Assembly: GCA_964016875.1 (NCBI GenBank)
Contig: OZ024728.1
Location: 11,080,272-11,144,271, forward strand
Length of the DNA: 64,000 nt
Direction of reading: 5' to 3'
DNA from: Fallopia convolvulus
Taxonomy: Eukaryota; Streptophyta; Magnoliopsida; Caryophyllales; Polygonaceae
The position numbers were made by a program, and so were the translations under genes. The notes beneath the pieces were generated by a model. It made no database searches. It was not told the origin of the DNA and worked only from the letters and a program-made list of their open reading frames with translations. Position 1 is the first letter of the stretch, and each line of letters begins with the position of its first letter. Positions 55,180 through 64,000 of this stretch are shown in pieces.

Positions 55180-58100
55180 GTGAGGGGGAACATCCGTTGG
55201 ATCCTTGAAAGCGGATGTTCATGTCACATGACAGGGAACGAGAGTATTCTGTCCTCACTTCAAAACAAAGCTGGAGGAAACATTTCCTTTGGCAACAACA
55301 ATCAAGGAGAAATCATTGGAACAGGTAAAGTCAAGCTAAATGATAAGATCAGCGTTAAAGACGTAAGCTTGGTGAAAGGTCATAGTTACAACTTGTTGAG
55401 TATTGCTCAGCTTTGTGACCAAGGGAACAACGAGGTATCTTTTACCTCAGATGGCTGTATGATCAAGAACCTGAAATCAAATCTTGTGGTCCTGAAAGGA
55501 AAGAGGCACAACAATGTGTATTTTGTCGACTCAAGTTTCCAACCACAAGAAGAACTTTGCTTTGTAACATTAGGTGACAAGACTGACCTCTGGCATAGGA
55601 GGTTTGGTCATGCAAATCATCGAGGAATTCACAAACTGTACTCACAAAATCTGGTGATAGGACTTCCCAAAGTTCTTTCAGAAAAGGAAAGCTTGTGTGA
55701 AGAGTGTGTGAAAGGGAAACAAAGCAAGTCATCTTTTCAGCCAAAGTTGTCAGTCAGCACCTCTCATCCCCTTCAGATGATACACATGGACTTGTGTGGT
55801 CCCATGTGGGTGAGAAGTCATGATGGTAGCAGGTATATTTTTGTTATTGTTGATGATTTTACTAGATATACATGGACTCTCTTTTTAGGTTCCAAAGATG
55901 AGACGTTCATGGCGTTCAAAAGCTGGATCAAGAAGGTAGAAGCATCAACAGGGCAGAAATTAAAGTCCATCAGGTCTGACCACGGAACAAAGTTCAAGAA
56001 TTCCATGTTCCATAGCTACTGTGATGAACAAGGAGTGTCTCAGAACTTCTCTGCGCCTAGGACTCCTCAACAAAACGGCGTAGCAGAGAGAAAGAATGGA
56101 ACACTACAAAACATGGCTCGTACTATGATGTTGGCAAGTAACTTGCCTCGGTCTTTTTGGGAAGAGGCAGTCAGTACCGCTTGCTACATCATTAATCGAG
56201 TCACCATACGTTCCAACTTCTCTAAAACTCCATATGAACTAATCAAGGGCAGAAAGCCAAATATTTCCCACCTGAAAGTCTTTGGATGCAGGTGCTTTAT
56301 TCACAACAACAGAAAAGATGAGCTAGGCAAGTTTGATCCAAGGTGTGATGAAGGCATCTTTCTGGGGTATGCATCCAACAACAAGGCTTACAAGGTGTTC
56401 AATAAAAGGACTAAGAAGTTTGAAGAAAGCATTCATGTTGTCTTTGACGAGTCCAAAAATGGAGGGAACCTATCTAGTAACGAGGATGTACTAAAGGTTC
56501 TAAATTCAGATTCAGATGATGAAGTCGATCCAGATTCAAGTACACAAGCTCCAGAAGACGTTGTTATGCCTCCGAGTCCTGACTTGGATGGAGATGACAC
56601 AGAAAATGCTCTGGTTCCTGAAGATGATTCTTCACAAAATGAAGAAATTGGGGAAGATCATGGGGAAGGAACGTCACATGGAACGACAAGCCAACAGGGA
56701 CAAGAGGAGTCAAGAACAGATCCCACTCAGATTGAAGTCCGAAACTATCATCAAAAGAGGGATCATCCTGTTGACAACATCATCACTCCATACGATAAAG
56801 GTGTGCTTACTAGTTCCTCTATTAAGAATTTTTGTGCTTTCAATGCATTTATCTCTCTTGCAGAGCCCAAGAATGTGAAGGAAGCATTAAAAGATTCCGA
56901 TTGGATAGTTTCTATGCAAGAGGAACTACACCAGTTTGAGAGGAACAAAGTGTGGAGATTAGTTCCCAAGCCGAAGCACAAAATGGCTATAGGAACAAAG
57001 TGGGTATTCAGGAACAAACTTGATGACACTGGAGCTGTCACAAGGAACAAGGCGAGACTTGTAGCAAAAGGGTACAATCAACAAGAAGGGATTGACTATG
57101 ATGAAACGTACGCTCCTGTTGCAAGAATAGAAGCCATCCGTCTTCTAATCGCCTATGCCGCTCACAAGGGATTCAAGTTGTATCAAATGGACGTGAAGAC
57201 AGCATTCCTGAATGGCTACCTACAAGAGGAGGTTTATGTATTGCAACCTCCAGGATTCGAAGATGTCAATCACCCTGATCATGTCTACGTACTGGATAAG
57301 GCCCTCTATGGTCTTAAACAAGCTCCTCGTTCTTGGTATGATAGATTCGCTCAGTTTCTGTTAGCCAATGGATATAGACGTGGTGTGATTGACAAGACAT
57401 TGTTCCTAAGGGAACAAGAAGGTGAGGTTTTAGTAGTTCAAGTTTATGTCGATGATATTATATTTAGTTCTACTAACCCCAAACTTGTAGAAAGCTTCAA
57501 GAATCTAATGAGCAGTGAGTTTGAGATGAGCATGATCGGTGAACTCACTTTCTTTCTCGGTCTACAAGTGGTACAAAGTGAGGAGGGAACAAAGGTACAT
57601 CAACAAAAGTATATCAAGGAGCTATTGAAGAAGTATGGTATGGATTCTACAAAAAGTTTTGATACTCCTATTTCTCCAAATACTCATCTTGATGCTGATC
57701 TTAATGGTATTGATGTTGATCAAACGATGTACCGTGGAATGATTGGTTCCCTATTTTACCTAACGGCCAGTCGGCCAGATATTATGTTCAGTGTGTGTCT
57801 TTGTGCTAGATTTCAAGCTAATCCTAAAGAAACACATCTGAAAGAAGTAAAGAGAATTTTGCGCTACTTGAAAGGGAATGATGGGTTATGTCTATGGTAT
57901 CCAAGACACAACTCGTTCCAACTTGTCGGATTCTCGAATGCAGATTTTGCAGGCCACCTGGTAGATAGGAAGAGCACATCAGGAATGGCGCAATTTCTTG
58001 GGCCTTGCTTGGTGTCTTGGAGATCAAATAAACAAAATTCGGTAGCTCTTTCAACAGCTGAAGCGGAGTATGTCGCAGCAGCCGCCTGTTGTTCCCAGGT

Positions 58101-58389
58101 ATTGTGGTTAAAAAAACAACTGGCAGATTTTGGTATGTCTCTTGGAATTATTCCTATCTTATGTGATAATACAAGTGCAATCAATATCTCCAAAAATCCC
58201 GTGCATCATTCTAGAACCAAACATATAGATATTCGACATCATTTCTTAAGAGATAATATTAAAAAAGGTTTCATTAAGATAGATCATTGTAGGACTGAAA
58301 ATCAAGTGGCAGATATTTTTACCAAGGCTTTGGACAGAAAACCCTATGAACATCTGAGGATGTTACTAGGAATGATTTCCTTGGAGTAA
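55180..58389 (+). CDS. SIRE pol polyprotein (protease-integrase-RT-RNase H)
   Basis: 1069 codons, opening at GTG after a stop. Protease WILESGCSCHMTG has Glu10 where the catalytic Asp of D-S-G is expected. Integrase: His139/His144 and Cys173/Cys176 zinc site; catalytic Asp204, Asp267, Glu303 (a proper DD35E). RT: KARLVAKGYNQQEGIDYDET, YQMDVKTAFLNG, LYGLKQAPRSWYDRF and YVDD at 756-759. RNase H: SNADFAGHLVDRKSTSG, STAEAEY, CDNTSAI, TKHIDIRHHFLRD. The reading frame has no stop over 3.2 kb, so it decayed little. Without active protease and intact gag the copy is unlikely to move by itself. Confidence 0.94.
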   Translation: MRGNIRWILESGCSCHMTGNESILSSLQNKAGGNISFGNNNQGEIIGTGKVKLNDKISVKDVSLVKGHSYNLLSIAQLCDQGNNEVSFTSDGCMIKNLKSNLVVLKGKRHNNVYFVDSSFQPQEELCFVTLGDKTDLWHRRFGHANHRGIHKLYSQNLVIGLPKVLSEKESLCEECVKGKQSKSSFQPKLSVSTSHPLQMIHMDLCGPMWVRSHDGSRYIFVIVDDFTRYTWTLFLGSKDETFMAFKSWIKKVEASTGQKLKSIRSDHGTKFKNSMFHSYCDEQGVSQNFSAPRTPQQNGVAERKNGTLQNMARTMMLASNLPRSFWEEAVSTACYIINRVTIRSNFSKTPYELIKGRKPNISHLKVFGCRCFIHNNRKDELGKFDPRCDEGIFLGYASNNKAYKVFNKRTKKFEESIHVVFDESKNGGNLSSNEDVLKVLNSDSDDEVDPDSSTQAPEDVVMPPSPDLDGDDTENALVPEDDSSQNEEIGEDHGEGTSHGTTSQQGQEESRTDPTQIEVRNYHQKRDHPVDNIITPYDKGVLTSSSIKNFCAFNAFISLAEPKNVKEALKDSDWIVSMQEELHQFERNKVWRLVPKPKHKMAIGTKWVFRNKLDDTGAVTRNKARLVAKGYNQQEGIDYDETYAPVARIEAIRLLIAYAAHKGFKLYQMDVKTAFLNGYLQEEVYVLQPPGFEDVNHPDHVYVLDKALYGLKQAPRSWYDRFAQFLLANGYRRGVIDKTLFLREQEGEVLVVQVYVDDIIFSSTNPKLVESFKNLMSSEFEMSMIGELTFFLGLQVVQSEEGTKVHQQKYIKELLKKYGMDSTKSFDTPISPNTHLDADLNGIDVDQTMYRGMIGSLFYLTASRPDIMFSVCLCARFQANPKETHLKEVKRILRYLKGNDGLCLWYPRHNSFQLVGFSNADFAGHLVDRKSTSGMAQFLGPCLVSWRSNKQNSVALSTAEAEYVAAAACCSQVLWLKKQLADFGMSLGIIPILCDNTSAINISKNPVHHSRTKHIDIRHHFLRDNIKKGFIKIDHCRTENQVADIFTKALDRKPYEHLRMLLGMISLE

Positions 58390-59236
58390 ACAAGTCCCGA
58401 TCCTCTATTCCCTCAGTGCCTGACTAAAGAGGTAACTTCTCAGGTAACTACATATCATTTGACAAGTTTTCTAATGACTTATATCCTTCCTCTATGCATA
58501 GATGTTGTATATATTAGAAATTGTTAAGTGTTACATGCTAAAAGGAACTAAAACTGAATTGCTTACATCCAAGATTTTCTTTTGGCCCAAAATAACCAAC
58601 TTGATCTATTCTATCCCTCACTTCAAGCCGAAATGATGGTTGGTTATAAGTTGTCCCTCAAGCCTGGTCCAAACAAACGTTCCCTATGAACCCCCTTGAT
58701 TACCTTGAAACGGGGAATAATTGTTTGGATGTCAAAAATTGTCCTAGCCCACAAAAAGTTTGAATGGAACGTCTCTTGTCCCTTTGCTATTCAAACATAG
58801 CTTTTTATCCACTCATGGTAACGAGGAATGGAACTAGTGGTTGAGAATAGTGTAACATTAAAGGAACGTCTTTGATTACAATTGAAGATTTTTCTGCAAA
58901 AGAACAGACATCAATCAACACAGGACACGGAGTTAAGTAATAGCCGTTGTGACTGCCCATTTGAAAAATCCAGCCGTTGCACAGTAATTTTGCAGGGAAC
59001 CATAGGACATCTGCGCAGACGAGACTTAATGGCGGTGAAAATTCATCATTATGGTAACTCTTAGCCATTAAGATTTGGATAGAAGATCTTTGGGAAGATC
59101 ATGATCTTTATCAACAAGGAAAGAGGTGTGCTTTATAATCTCTTCTCTCGGTCATCATTTTCTTACCGCATCTCTGCTTTTACCTCTCAAACCCTAATCT
59201 TCCTCAAAGCTTCGTTCTTTCCTCTCTTCTGCAACA
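58390..59236 (+). other. SIRE spacer between pol and the extra ORF
   Basis: About 850 bp with many stops. A TTTATAATCTCTTCTC stretch and a CT-rich leader (59150-59230) precede the next ATG. It may hold a promoter or splice acceptor; nothing decisive is visible. Confidence 0.45.
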
Positions 59237-60763
59237 ATGGCTTCCTCCTCAAACACCCCAATCCTAAACTTTGACGATCTCGATGCTTCTACGATCGCAA
59301 CCCTTCAAGCCCAACTCGAATCTCTCAAAAAGGCCAAACTTTCTTCTCCCTCCCCAATTTCAAAACTCGAAACCAAGTTTGATGCTGTCTCCGACACTGG
59401 TATGACAGTCACTGATAAAGTCTCATCGGATAAGGAGATTGTGGCTGAGAAATCTGAGAAGGATCAATCCACGATTCCCTCAGAAAACCCCTCCGACAAG
59501 CCTACTGAAACAGGGGAGGTACAGGAGAGCAAGGAGGCAACGGAGAAGGAAGAGGTGAACTCGCCTTCGTAGGACACCTCGAATCAGGAAAAGGTGGAAT
59601 TTGTGCATGTGACTAAGCAACCAGGATGGGTCAAGCCTACAAGCCGTGGCAAGCGAAAGGCGAGAAAGAGCGTTCCTCCCCTTCCAACTCAGATCCTTCA
59701 CATATCTGATTCAGAATGCACCCCATCCCCTGCTTCCAAAAAGCTGAAGGTTACTCCCTCTAGAACAAAGTACAGTCTTCGCTCCACGGTTCCAAAGAAA
59801 GAGGTGGCTCAAGAATCCTCTGGGGAAGAAGATCCCGAGGAAGATGAGGAGGTGGTTGGCTCTGAATCTGGAGAGGGCGAGGAAGATGAAAAGAAGGAGT
59901 CTGGTGATGAAGGAGATGAAGAAGAGGAGGAGTTGGAAGAAGAGGTTGCAAGAGACCTCAAGGCTGCCAAGGCAAAAGGGAAATTGCCAGTAGAACCTGA
60001 AACCAGTTCTAAGAAGGGATCAAAGAAGGTCATTGCTCCTCTAGTGATCGACGAAGAATTCCTGAAAAGCCATGACCAGGAGGAGTTCTGGGAACTTCTC
60101 AAGTTTCAGGGATGGGAGAAAATCTGTGACTCTGGAGTCAAGGTAGATGTGTCTGTTCTTTCTCAGTTCTTTGGTTCCTATCAACTTGCTGATCTCTCAA
60201 CTGGTCCAATGGGTTTTGCTACTGTCTGTGGGATGGAAATTTCTTTTTCTCTGGGATCTGTTGCCACTATTTTGAAGATTCCTGCTGAGGGTTACGGGGA
60301 TGTCCATACTTCAAGCAACTGGCCAAGGAACAAGGCTCAATTAATCAAGCGTGTCATGGGCAAGGCTGCTGAAGCTGGTCCTTACTCTACCAACGACTTG
60401 AGCTATACAGCAAGGATTGCACATCAGTTTCTGATCAAGGTTGTTGTTCCTAGGCTGGAGAAAAGAACTACGCTCACTATCAATGACATGATACTACTGG
60501 ACAAGTTTCTAAGGAGGGAACGTATCAGTCTTCCAGAAATAATGATGCGGCAAATGGCTAAGTGTACTGGGAAGAAACATAGCATGCCTTATCCTCGCTT
60601 TGTGAAGGCTATACTGAAGGAAAGAAAGGCTTACAGGCCTTCAAAAGAGGAGTTCCTTGGATTGTCCCTAGAGATGCGCAATATCTCGAGGATGAATTTT
60701 CAGGGTGATTCGAAGGAAACAGCTGCAAAGAAGACTGCCCAGATGGATGTTGGGAGCTCTTGA
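59237..60763 (+). pseudogene. SIRE extra ORF (Transposase_32/ORF1-like), one in-frame stop
   Basis: ATG at 59237; TAG at 59570-59572 splits a frame that otherwise runs to 60763 (508 codons). The N-terminal half is Ser/Glu/Lys-rich with long acidic runs (EEDPEEDEEVV, DEEEEELEEE) and a nuclear-signal-like KRKARK. The C-terminal half (LVIDEEFLKSHDQ, FWELLKFQGWEKIC, VSVLSQFFGSYQLAD, MEISFSLGSVATILKIPAEG) resembles the putative plant transposon protein domain seen in extra ORFs of plant retroelements. SIRE extra ORFs have been called envelope-like, but no transmembrane segment is seen. Confidence 0.7.
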
Positions 60764-60897
60764 TGAGTGAAAGCATTACTGCCAAGATGTTATCTGAGCT
60801 TCAAAAGATTTCCTCTCAGCTGAGTACCATCATTGGTTACCTGGCTAAGAGAGACGCTGACACTGCTGCTGCTGATTCCACCTCCTCTGAACCATGA
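60763..60897 (+). pseudogene. C-terminal tail of the SIRE extra ORF, shifted frame
   Basis: 44 codons from an ATG overlapping the preceding TGA (TGATG). It encodes a heptad-like helix (AKMLSELQKISSQLSTIIGY) and an Ala/Ser tail. Most likely the natural C-terminus after a frameshift, but TGATG overlap re-initiation is possible. Confidence 0.45.
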
Positions 60898-61336
60898 TGT
60901 GGACCCTCTCTAGTTCCTTAGCCTATCTATCCCTAGTTTAAAATGTTTCTTTTGTTTCTTGGCTGTTAAGACTTTTATGTTTTTATGTTTTCATCACTGG
61001 CTATGACCCCTTCAACAATTATCTATAATAATGACTATCTTTTGCTTATGAATGGTTTAAGTTTCAATTGGATTTGCTCAATGTTTTTGCTTGATGATTG
61101 TTGATCCTCTGATGATGTCAAAAGGGGGAAGTTAGGAAAAATGTAGAGATGCGTTCTATCCAGGAAATACAGAGGGAACTTTGGCTAAGGGGGAATAAGT
61201 TGTTAACTTTGATGAGTAAGAACAACAGTGCATTCGTTAAGGGGGAACCACAGGGAATTTTTTTTCTAATCTATATTTCTATTGGTTTCTAGACATGCAT
61301 TTTTGTATAGGTTTGCATCATCAAAAAGGGGGAAAT
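60898..61336 (+). other. SIRE 3' non-coding region and polypurine tract
   Basis: Contains several AAGGGGGAA-type purine boxes (61120, 61188, 61240, 61325). The last, AAAAAGGGGGAAAT, directly precedes the LTR and is the probable primer; the others may be extra copies. Confidence 0.65.
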
Positions 61337-62219
61337 TGTTAGAACAATGGTTGTTCCATGGTTTCTCTTAGTTTTGATGATAACAAACTTAATTAATATA
61401 ACTTGCTTCTACATGTAAGTGTTTCAGGAAAACATGTACATAGTCATGAGTGACGGAACATTGTGAGGAACGATGGAGGGAACGAGTGACAAATTTAGGA
61501 AGCGCGTCTCAGAAGGAACGCGACTTTCTATAAATGGCAAGTTACCATATCTTCTGCGAGCAATCTTCTACGAAGTTTTACAGCTGTAGGCGGTTGCTTA
61601 AGGAGATAAAAGAGAAGATAAAATCAATCTTCACACGATCTTATCTAAAGAAATCCGAGATCATTCGGTTTTGGCAAGAATCGGCATGGTTGAGGATCCG
61701 AAATCATAAACAATCTTTTTCCTTATTGTGTGGGATTTGTTAAGTGGAATATCAGCGTAATTAGGCAAGAATTACGTGTGAGATCAGACTTAACATATCT
61801 TATAAATAGCTAGGTTTAGCTAGGGTTAAGGTGTGGTTGAAGACGACGAACTTGAAGAGAGAGCTTTTCAAGTGTATGAGTGTGTGGCTTTTTCGGGTGA
61901 AGAATCCACAAGTAAGTCAGTAGTTTACTTTGTCTTAGGTTTACGCTTAGGGTTGTAGAAGTCTAGTTGGTTGAACTTTGGTCGGTGCCTTAGTTACCAG
62001 GGAACTTGACTTGCCTTGTAATCGTTGAAAGTTAATAAAAGTATTCTATTGAAAATCCTCTGAGAAGGAGTCTCAGAGGTAGAGGTTTTTTCTTTCTACG
62101 ACTTGGTTGGTCGGACAGAAAGTTTTCCTCTCTAAATTCTGTGTTCTTATTGTTTATTTCCGCTGCCTAGGGAACATTACTAGTTCCCTGACTTGTTACT
62201 AACGCGTCACGATCCAACA
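61337..62219 (+). mobile_element. SIRE element 3' LTR
   Basis: 883 bp, TGTTAGAACA...GATCCAACA, a few percent different from the 5' LTR. The 69-aa frame is at 61534-61743. Confidence 0.93.
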
Positions 62220-63308
62220 CCTGCTATGCTTCTTCTTGGCCCCCTCCCTCGGCTCTGCCCAAGTAAAAACTCTGCTCCATAGAGAAAGAGCATTAAGTTA
62301 TAATAACCATGAAAAAGCCTTGCATTTGGTTGTAAAAGGTTCAATTGAGTACACTATATAGTTAACCTTGAAATTTGAAAAAGGAACAGATCAAAATCCA
62401 AAAATCTACACTTCTGTTGATATACTCAACAAAGGACAAATTCTAACAGAATCATGAAACACTAACAACCAATCAGAGCTCAACAAAATACAAACTTTAA
62501 AACAAAAGAGAAATCCAAGGAAAATTAATCAGCAAATAGAGTAGAAAGAGAGTACCGAGCGAGCCTTGAAGAGAGAAGGAAACCTCTCCAGAAAGTACCC
62601 GATTCCAAAGGTGCGGCCCTTAGAGAAGTCCCACCCTGAATTCTTGCTTGAAGAGGGCAGCTTTGATTGCCTTTATAAAGGATGGATCCATCCATCCATC
62701 GAACAACGAGTGGTTGCTATCTACAATTGTAAGTGCATGAATGTGGTGGACGAGTGGTTAGTTAGGTCCGGGTCAAATCGGGTTCGGGTATTGGGTAGTT
62801 CAAAGTTACGGTTTTTACTGCCACAATTCAAGCAATGAAGCAAATCAAGTAGCTGTTTTTTATGGAAGTTGTTTGAGCCAAAATTTACCAAAGGTGAAAC
62901 CTTGGCCTAAATCGGGCCTTGATCGAATAAACTGAGAAGAATATGAACGAGAATGTGTTTTTATTGATGTAGAAATCACGAGAAGTCAGGCGAATGAATT
63001 ATATCCCTGCCCTTAAGGGTTACATCGACTTATATAGCCCCCCTAGAGCATATTCTATCTTTAAATAAAGATATGATCTTATCTCTAACTAACAAATCTT
63101 TGCTTATTTCTATCTTATAATGAATACAATCTGGAGAAGAATCTATCTTGTAACAAACATATCTCGGATTCTCTTTCCTCCAACCGACTTAGTCAATCCC
63201 GAAGATCTTCCGTAGCTCTGGATGCGTTGGAGATTTCCTGACTATGGGCTGGCGCTTCTTTGCCTAAAATCTGGGTCTAACAATATCTTGTAGCTGCAAG
63301 GCATTAGG
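62220..63308. other. Spacer with possible LTR remnant
   Basis: No gene. 62880-63282 looks like the R/U3 part of a minus-strand LTR: a GAATAAACTGAGAAGAATATG start, a TTATATAGCCCCCC stretch (TATA-like on the minus strand) and a GGGTCTAACA end. There is no matching start or target duplication. A 90-aa frame at 62566 has no recognisable domain. Confidence 0.35.
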
Positions 63309-64000
63309 TGATAACTTGCATTTAGGTAGTGTTTAGGATGCATATTTATGTTTATTTTGCATGGTTTTGGCTTAGTTTAGTCTAGTTCTTAGGTTTTTAG
63401 GTTTTCTAGGAAATTCCGGTTTTGCGCTTGTTTTGTTCGGTTTTGCAGATCTTTCGGTAAACAAGCATGGACGGGATGGATCTTATAGGACTATGGTGAA
63501 GTTTGAGGAAGCTTAGAGTGATACAAGTGAAGATTAGAAGAGTTAACGCCCAAGAGCTTGTGTGAAAAGAACGCTTAAACCCGGGCTATGCATTGGAGTT
63601 CTTGTTTCGGCACCTCTATCTTGCAATGCTTGGTTTGGGAGCTGTGGTGCTCCGATGGAGCTGAATTTGTTATCACTGGAAATCTAATTCAAAGAGCTAC
63701 AATTCATATTTTTACTCCGAGTCCAAATTCCAACTCTAAGTGGGTCAAAACAGCCTCTGAAGTGACGCCTGAATGCTGAACGGAGGCAAAAGCGCGGGAT
63801 GACAATTGCTCGGCCGCGCAATTCAGAGGCTAAGCCGCGCAATTCCAACTGAGGGATGATTGCGCGGGATGACAATTGCTCGGCCGCGCAATCCTCATGC
63901 AACCCGCGCAATCGGTGTTTTCTACGTGGGGAAGTTTTGGGCTTCACTTTTGGGCCTAGGGTTATATCATATCCGAGTATAGCTTAAAAATAGATCTTTT
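63309..64000 (+). mobile_element. Athila-type LTR, cut by the window end
   Basis: Begins TGATAACTTGC. From 63509 it is clearly homologous to the Athila-2 LTR (GAGTGATACAAGTGAAGATT, CCCAAGAGCTTGTGTGAAAA, AAAGAGCTACAATTCATATT, GTCAAAACAGCCTCTGAAGT). The cassette that follows is different (63785-63915). Confidence 0.8.
63785..63915. repeat. GC-rich palindromic word cassette, Athila-type LTR
   Basis: GCGCGGGATGACAATTGCTC followed by GGCCGCGCAAT occurs twice (63792, 63866); CCGCGCAATTCC and CCGCGCAATCG words separate and follow. It occupies the same place as the AGCGCGACCGCGCT cassette of Athila-2. Confidence 0.75.

Larger units (their letters stand above)
50644..62219 (+). mobile_element. SIRE-lineage Ty1/copia element
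   Basis: LTRs at 50644-51527 and 61337-62219, a tRNA-iMet primer site at 51530, gag, pol with integrase before RT (copia order), an extra ORF after pol, and an AAAAAGGGGGAAAT polypurine tract. The extra 3' ORF and long gag are SIRE/Maximus traits. Flanks are CCTGT and CCTGC, a 5-bp duplication with one mismatch. Gag is broken by a solo LTR (about 53290-54785). Confidence 0.92.

Noticed and set aside
62566..62835. 90-aa ORF right of the SIRE element
   Set aside because: No family resemblance and no supporting structure.

Overview
This is nuclear DNA from a flowering plant, most likely a eudicot. It has spliced plant genes with GT-AG introns, plant LTR retrotransposons (Ty1/copia SIRE-type and Ale-like; Ty3/gypsy chromovirus- and Athila-type), hAT and Mutator-like DNA transposons, and no bacterial-style operons. 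The species cannot be named from the sequence. About 80 percent of the window is transposon-derived and several insertions are nested. Only one ordinary host gene looks intact, a chloroplast thioredoxin-like ACHT gene at 40831-41949.

Layout. 1-11822: a minus-strand, non-autonomous gypsy-type element with very long LTRs (right LTR 4332 bp, left LTR cut by the window edge), a tRNA-iMet primer site, decayed gag remnants and a 667-bp hAT element inside it. It interrupts an older Ale-like copia element (11823-15352). 15391-17002: a Mutator-like element (MULE-1) with 9-bp target duplications, about 205-bp terminal inverted repeats, a captured 89-codon open frame and a nested solo copia LTR. 18261-18991: the 3' end of a chromovirus integrase with a chromodomain. 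18992-25974: a complete minus-strand Athila-lineage element (gag, protease, ATHILA-ORF1-like protein, no polymerase) with perfect TGCCC duplications. 26020-26553: a PPR pseudogene.

26596-38389 is the centrepiece. It is a second Mutator-like element (perfect 9-bp duplication TCAATTATC, terminal inverted repeats) whose cargo is a multi-exon plant-mobile-domain (PMD/MAIN-LIKE) gene. The gene is split by a complete Athila-type element (29164-34885, TTTCC duplication) and by a single-LTR copia insertion (36495-37746).

38390-50643 is the gene-bearing island: a small MITE, the ACHT gene, a repeat-rich spacer, a degenerate LOV-domain pseudogene, and a 2.9-kb near-perfect inverted repeat built from a receptor-like cytoplasmic kinase gene. 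50644-62219 is a SIRE-lineage copia element with a long pol ORF and an extra ORF after pol. Its gag is split by a solo Athila-type LTR. The window ends inside another Athila-type LTR (63309-64000).

Two themes go beyond routine annotation. First, LTRs of at least four gypsy and copia families carry short GC-rich or otherwise palindromic word cassettes. One 14-mer is shared exactly between a gypsy and a copia LTR, and the two LTRs of one element differ in length essentially by one cassette unit. Second, a hairpin with a conserved AGGCAA loop and one compensated stem pair lies just after the last gag/pro stop codon in two different Athila-type elements; in one of them it abuts a consensus 5' splice site.
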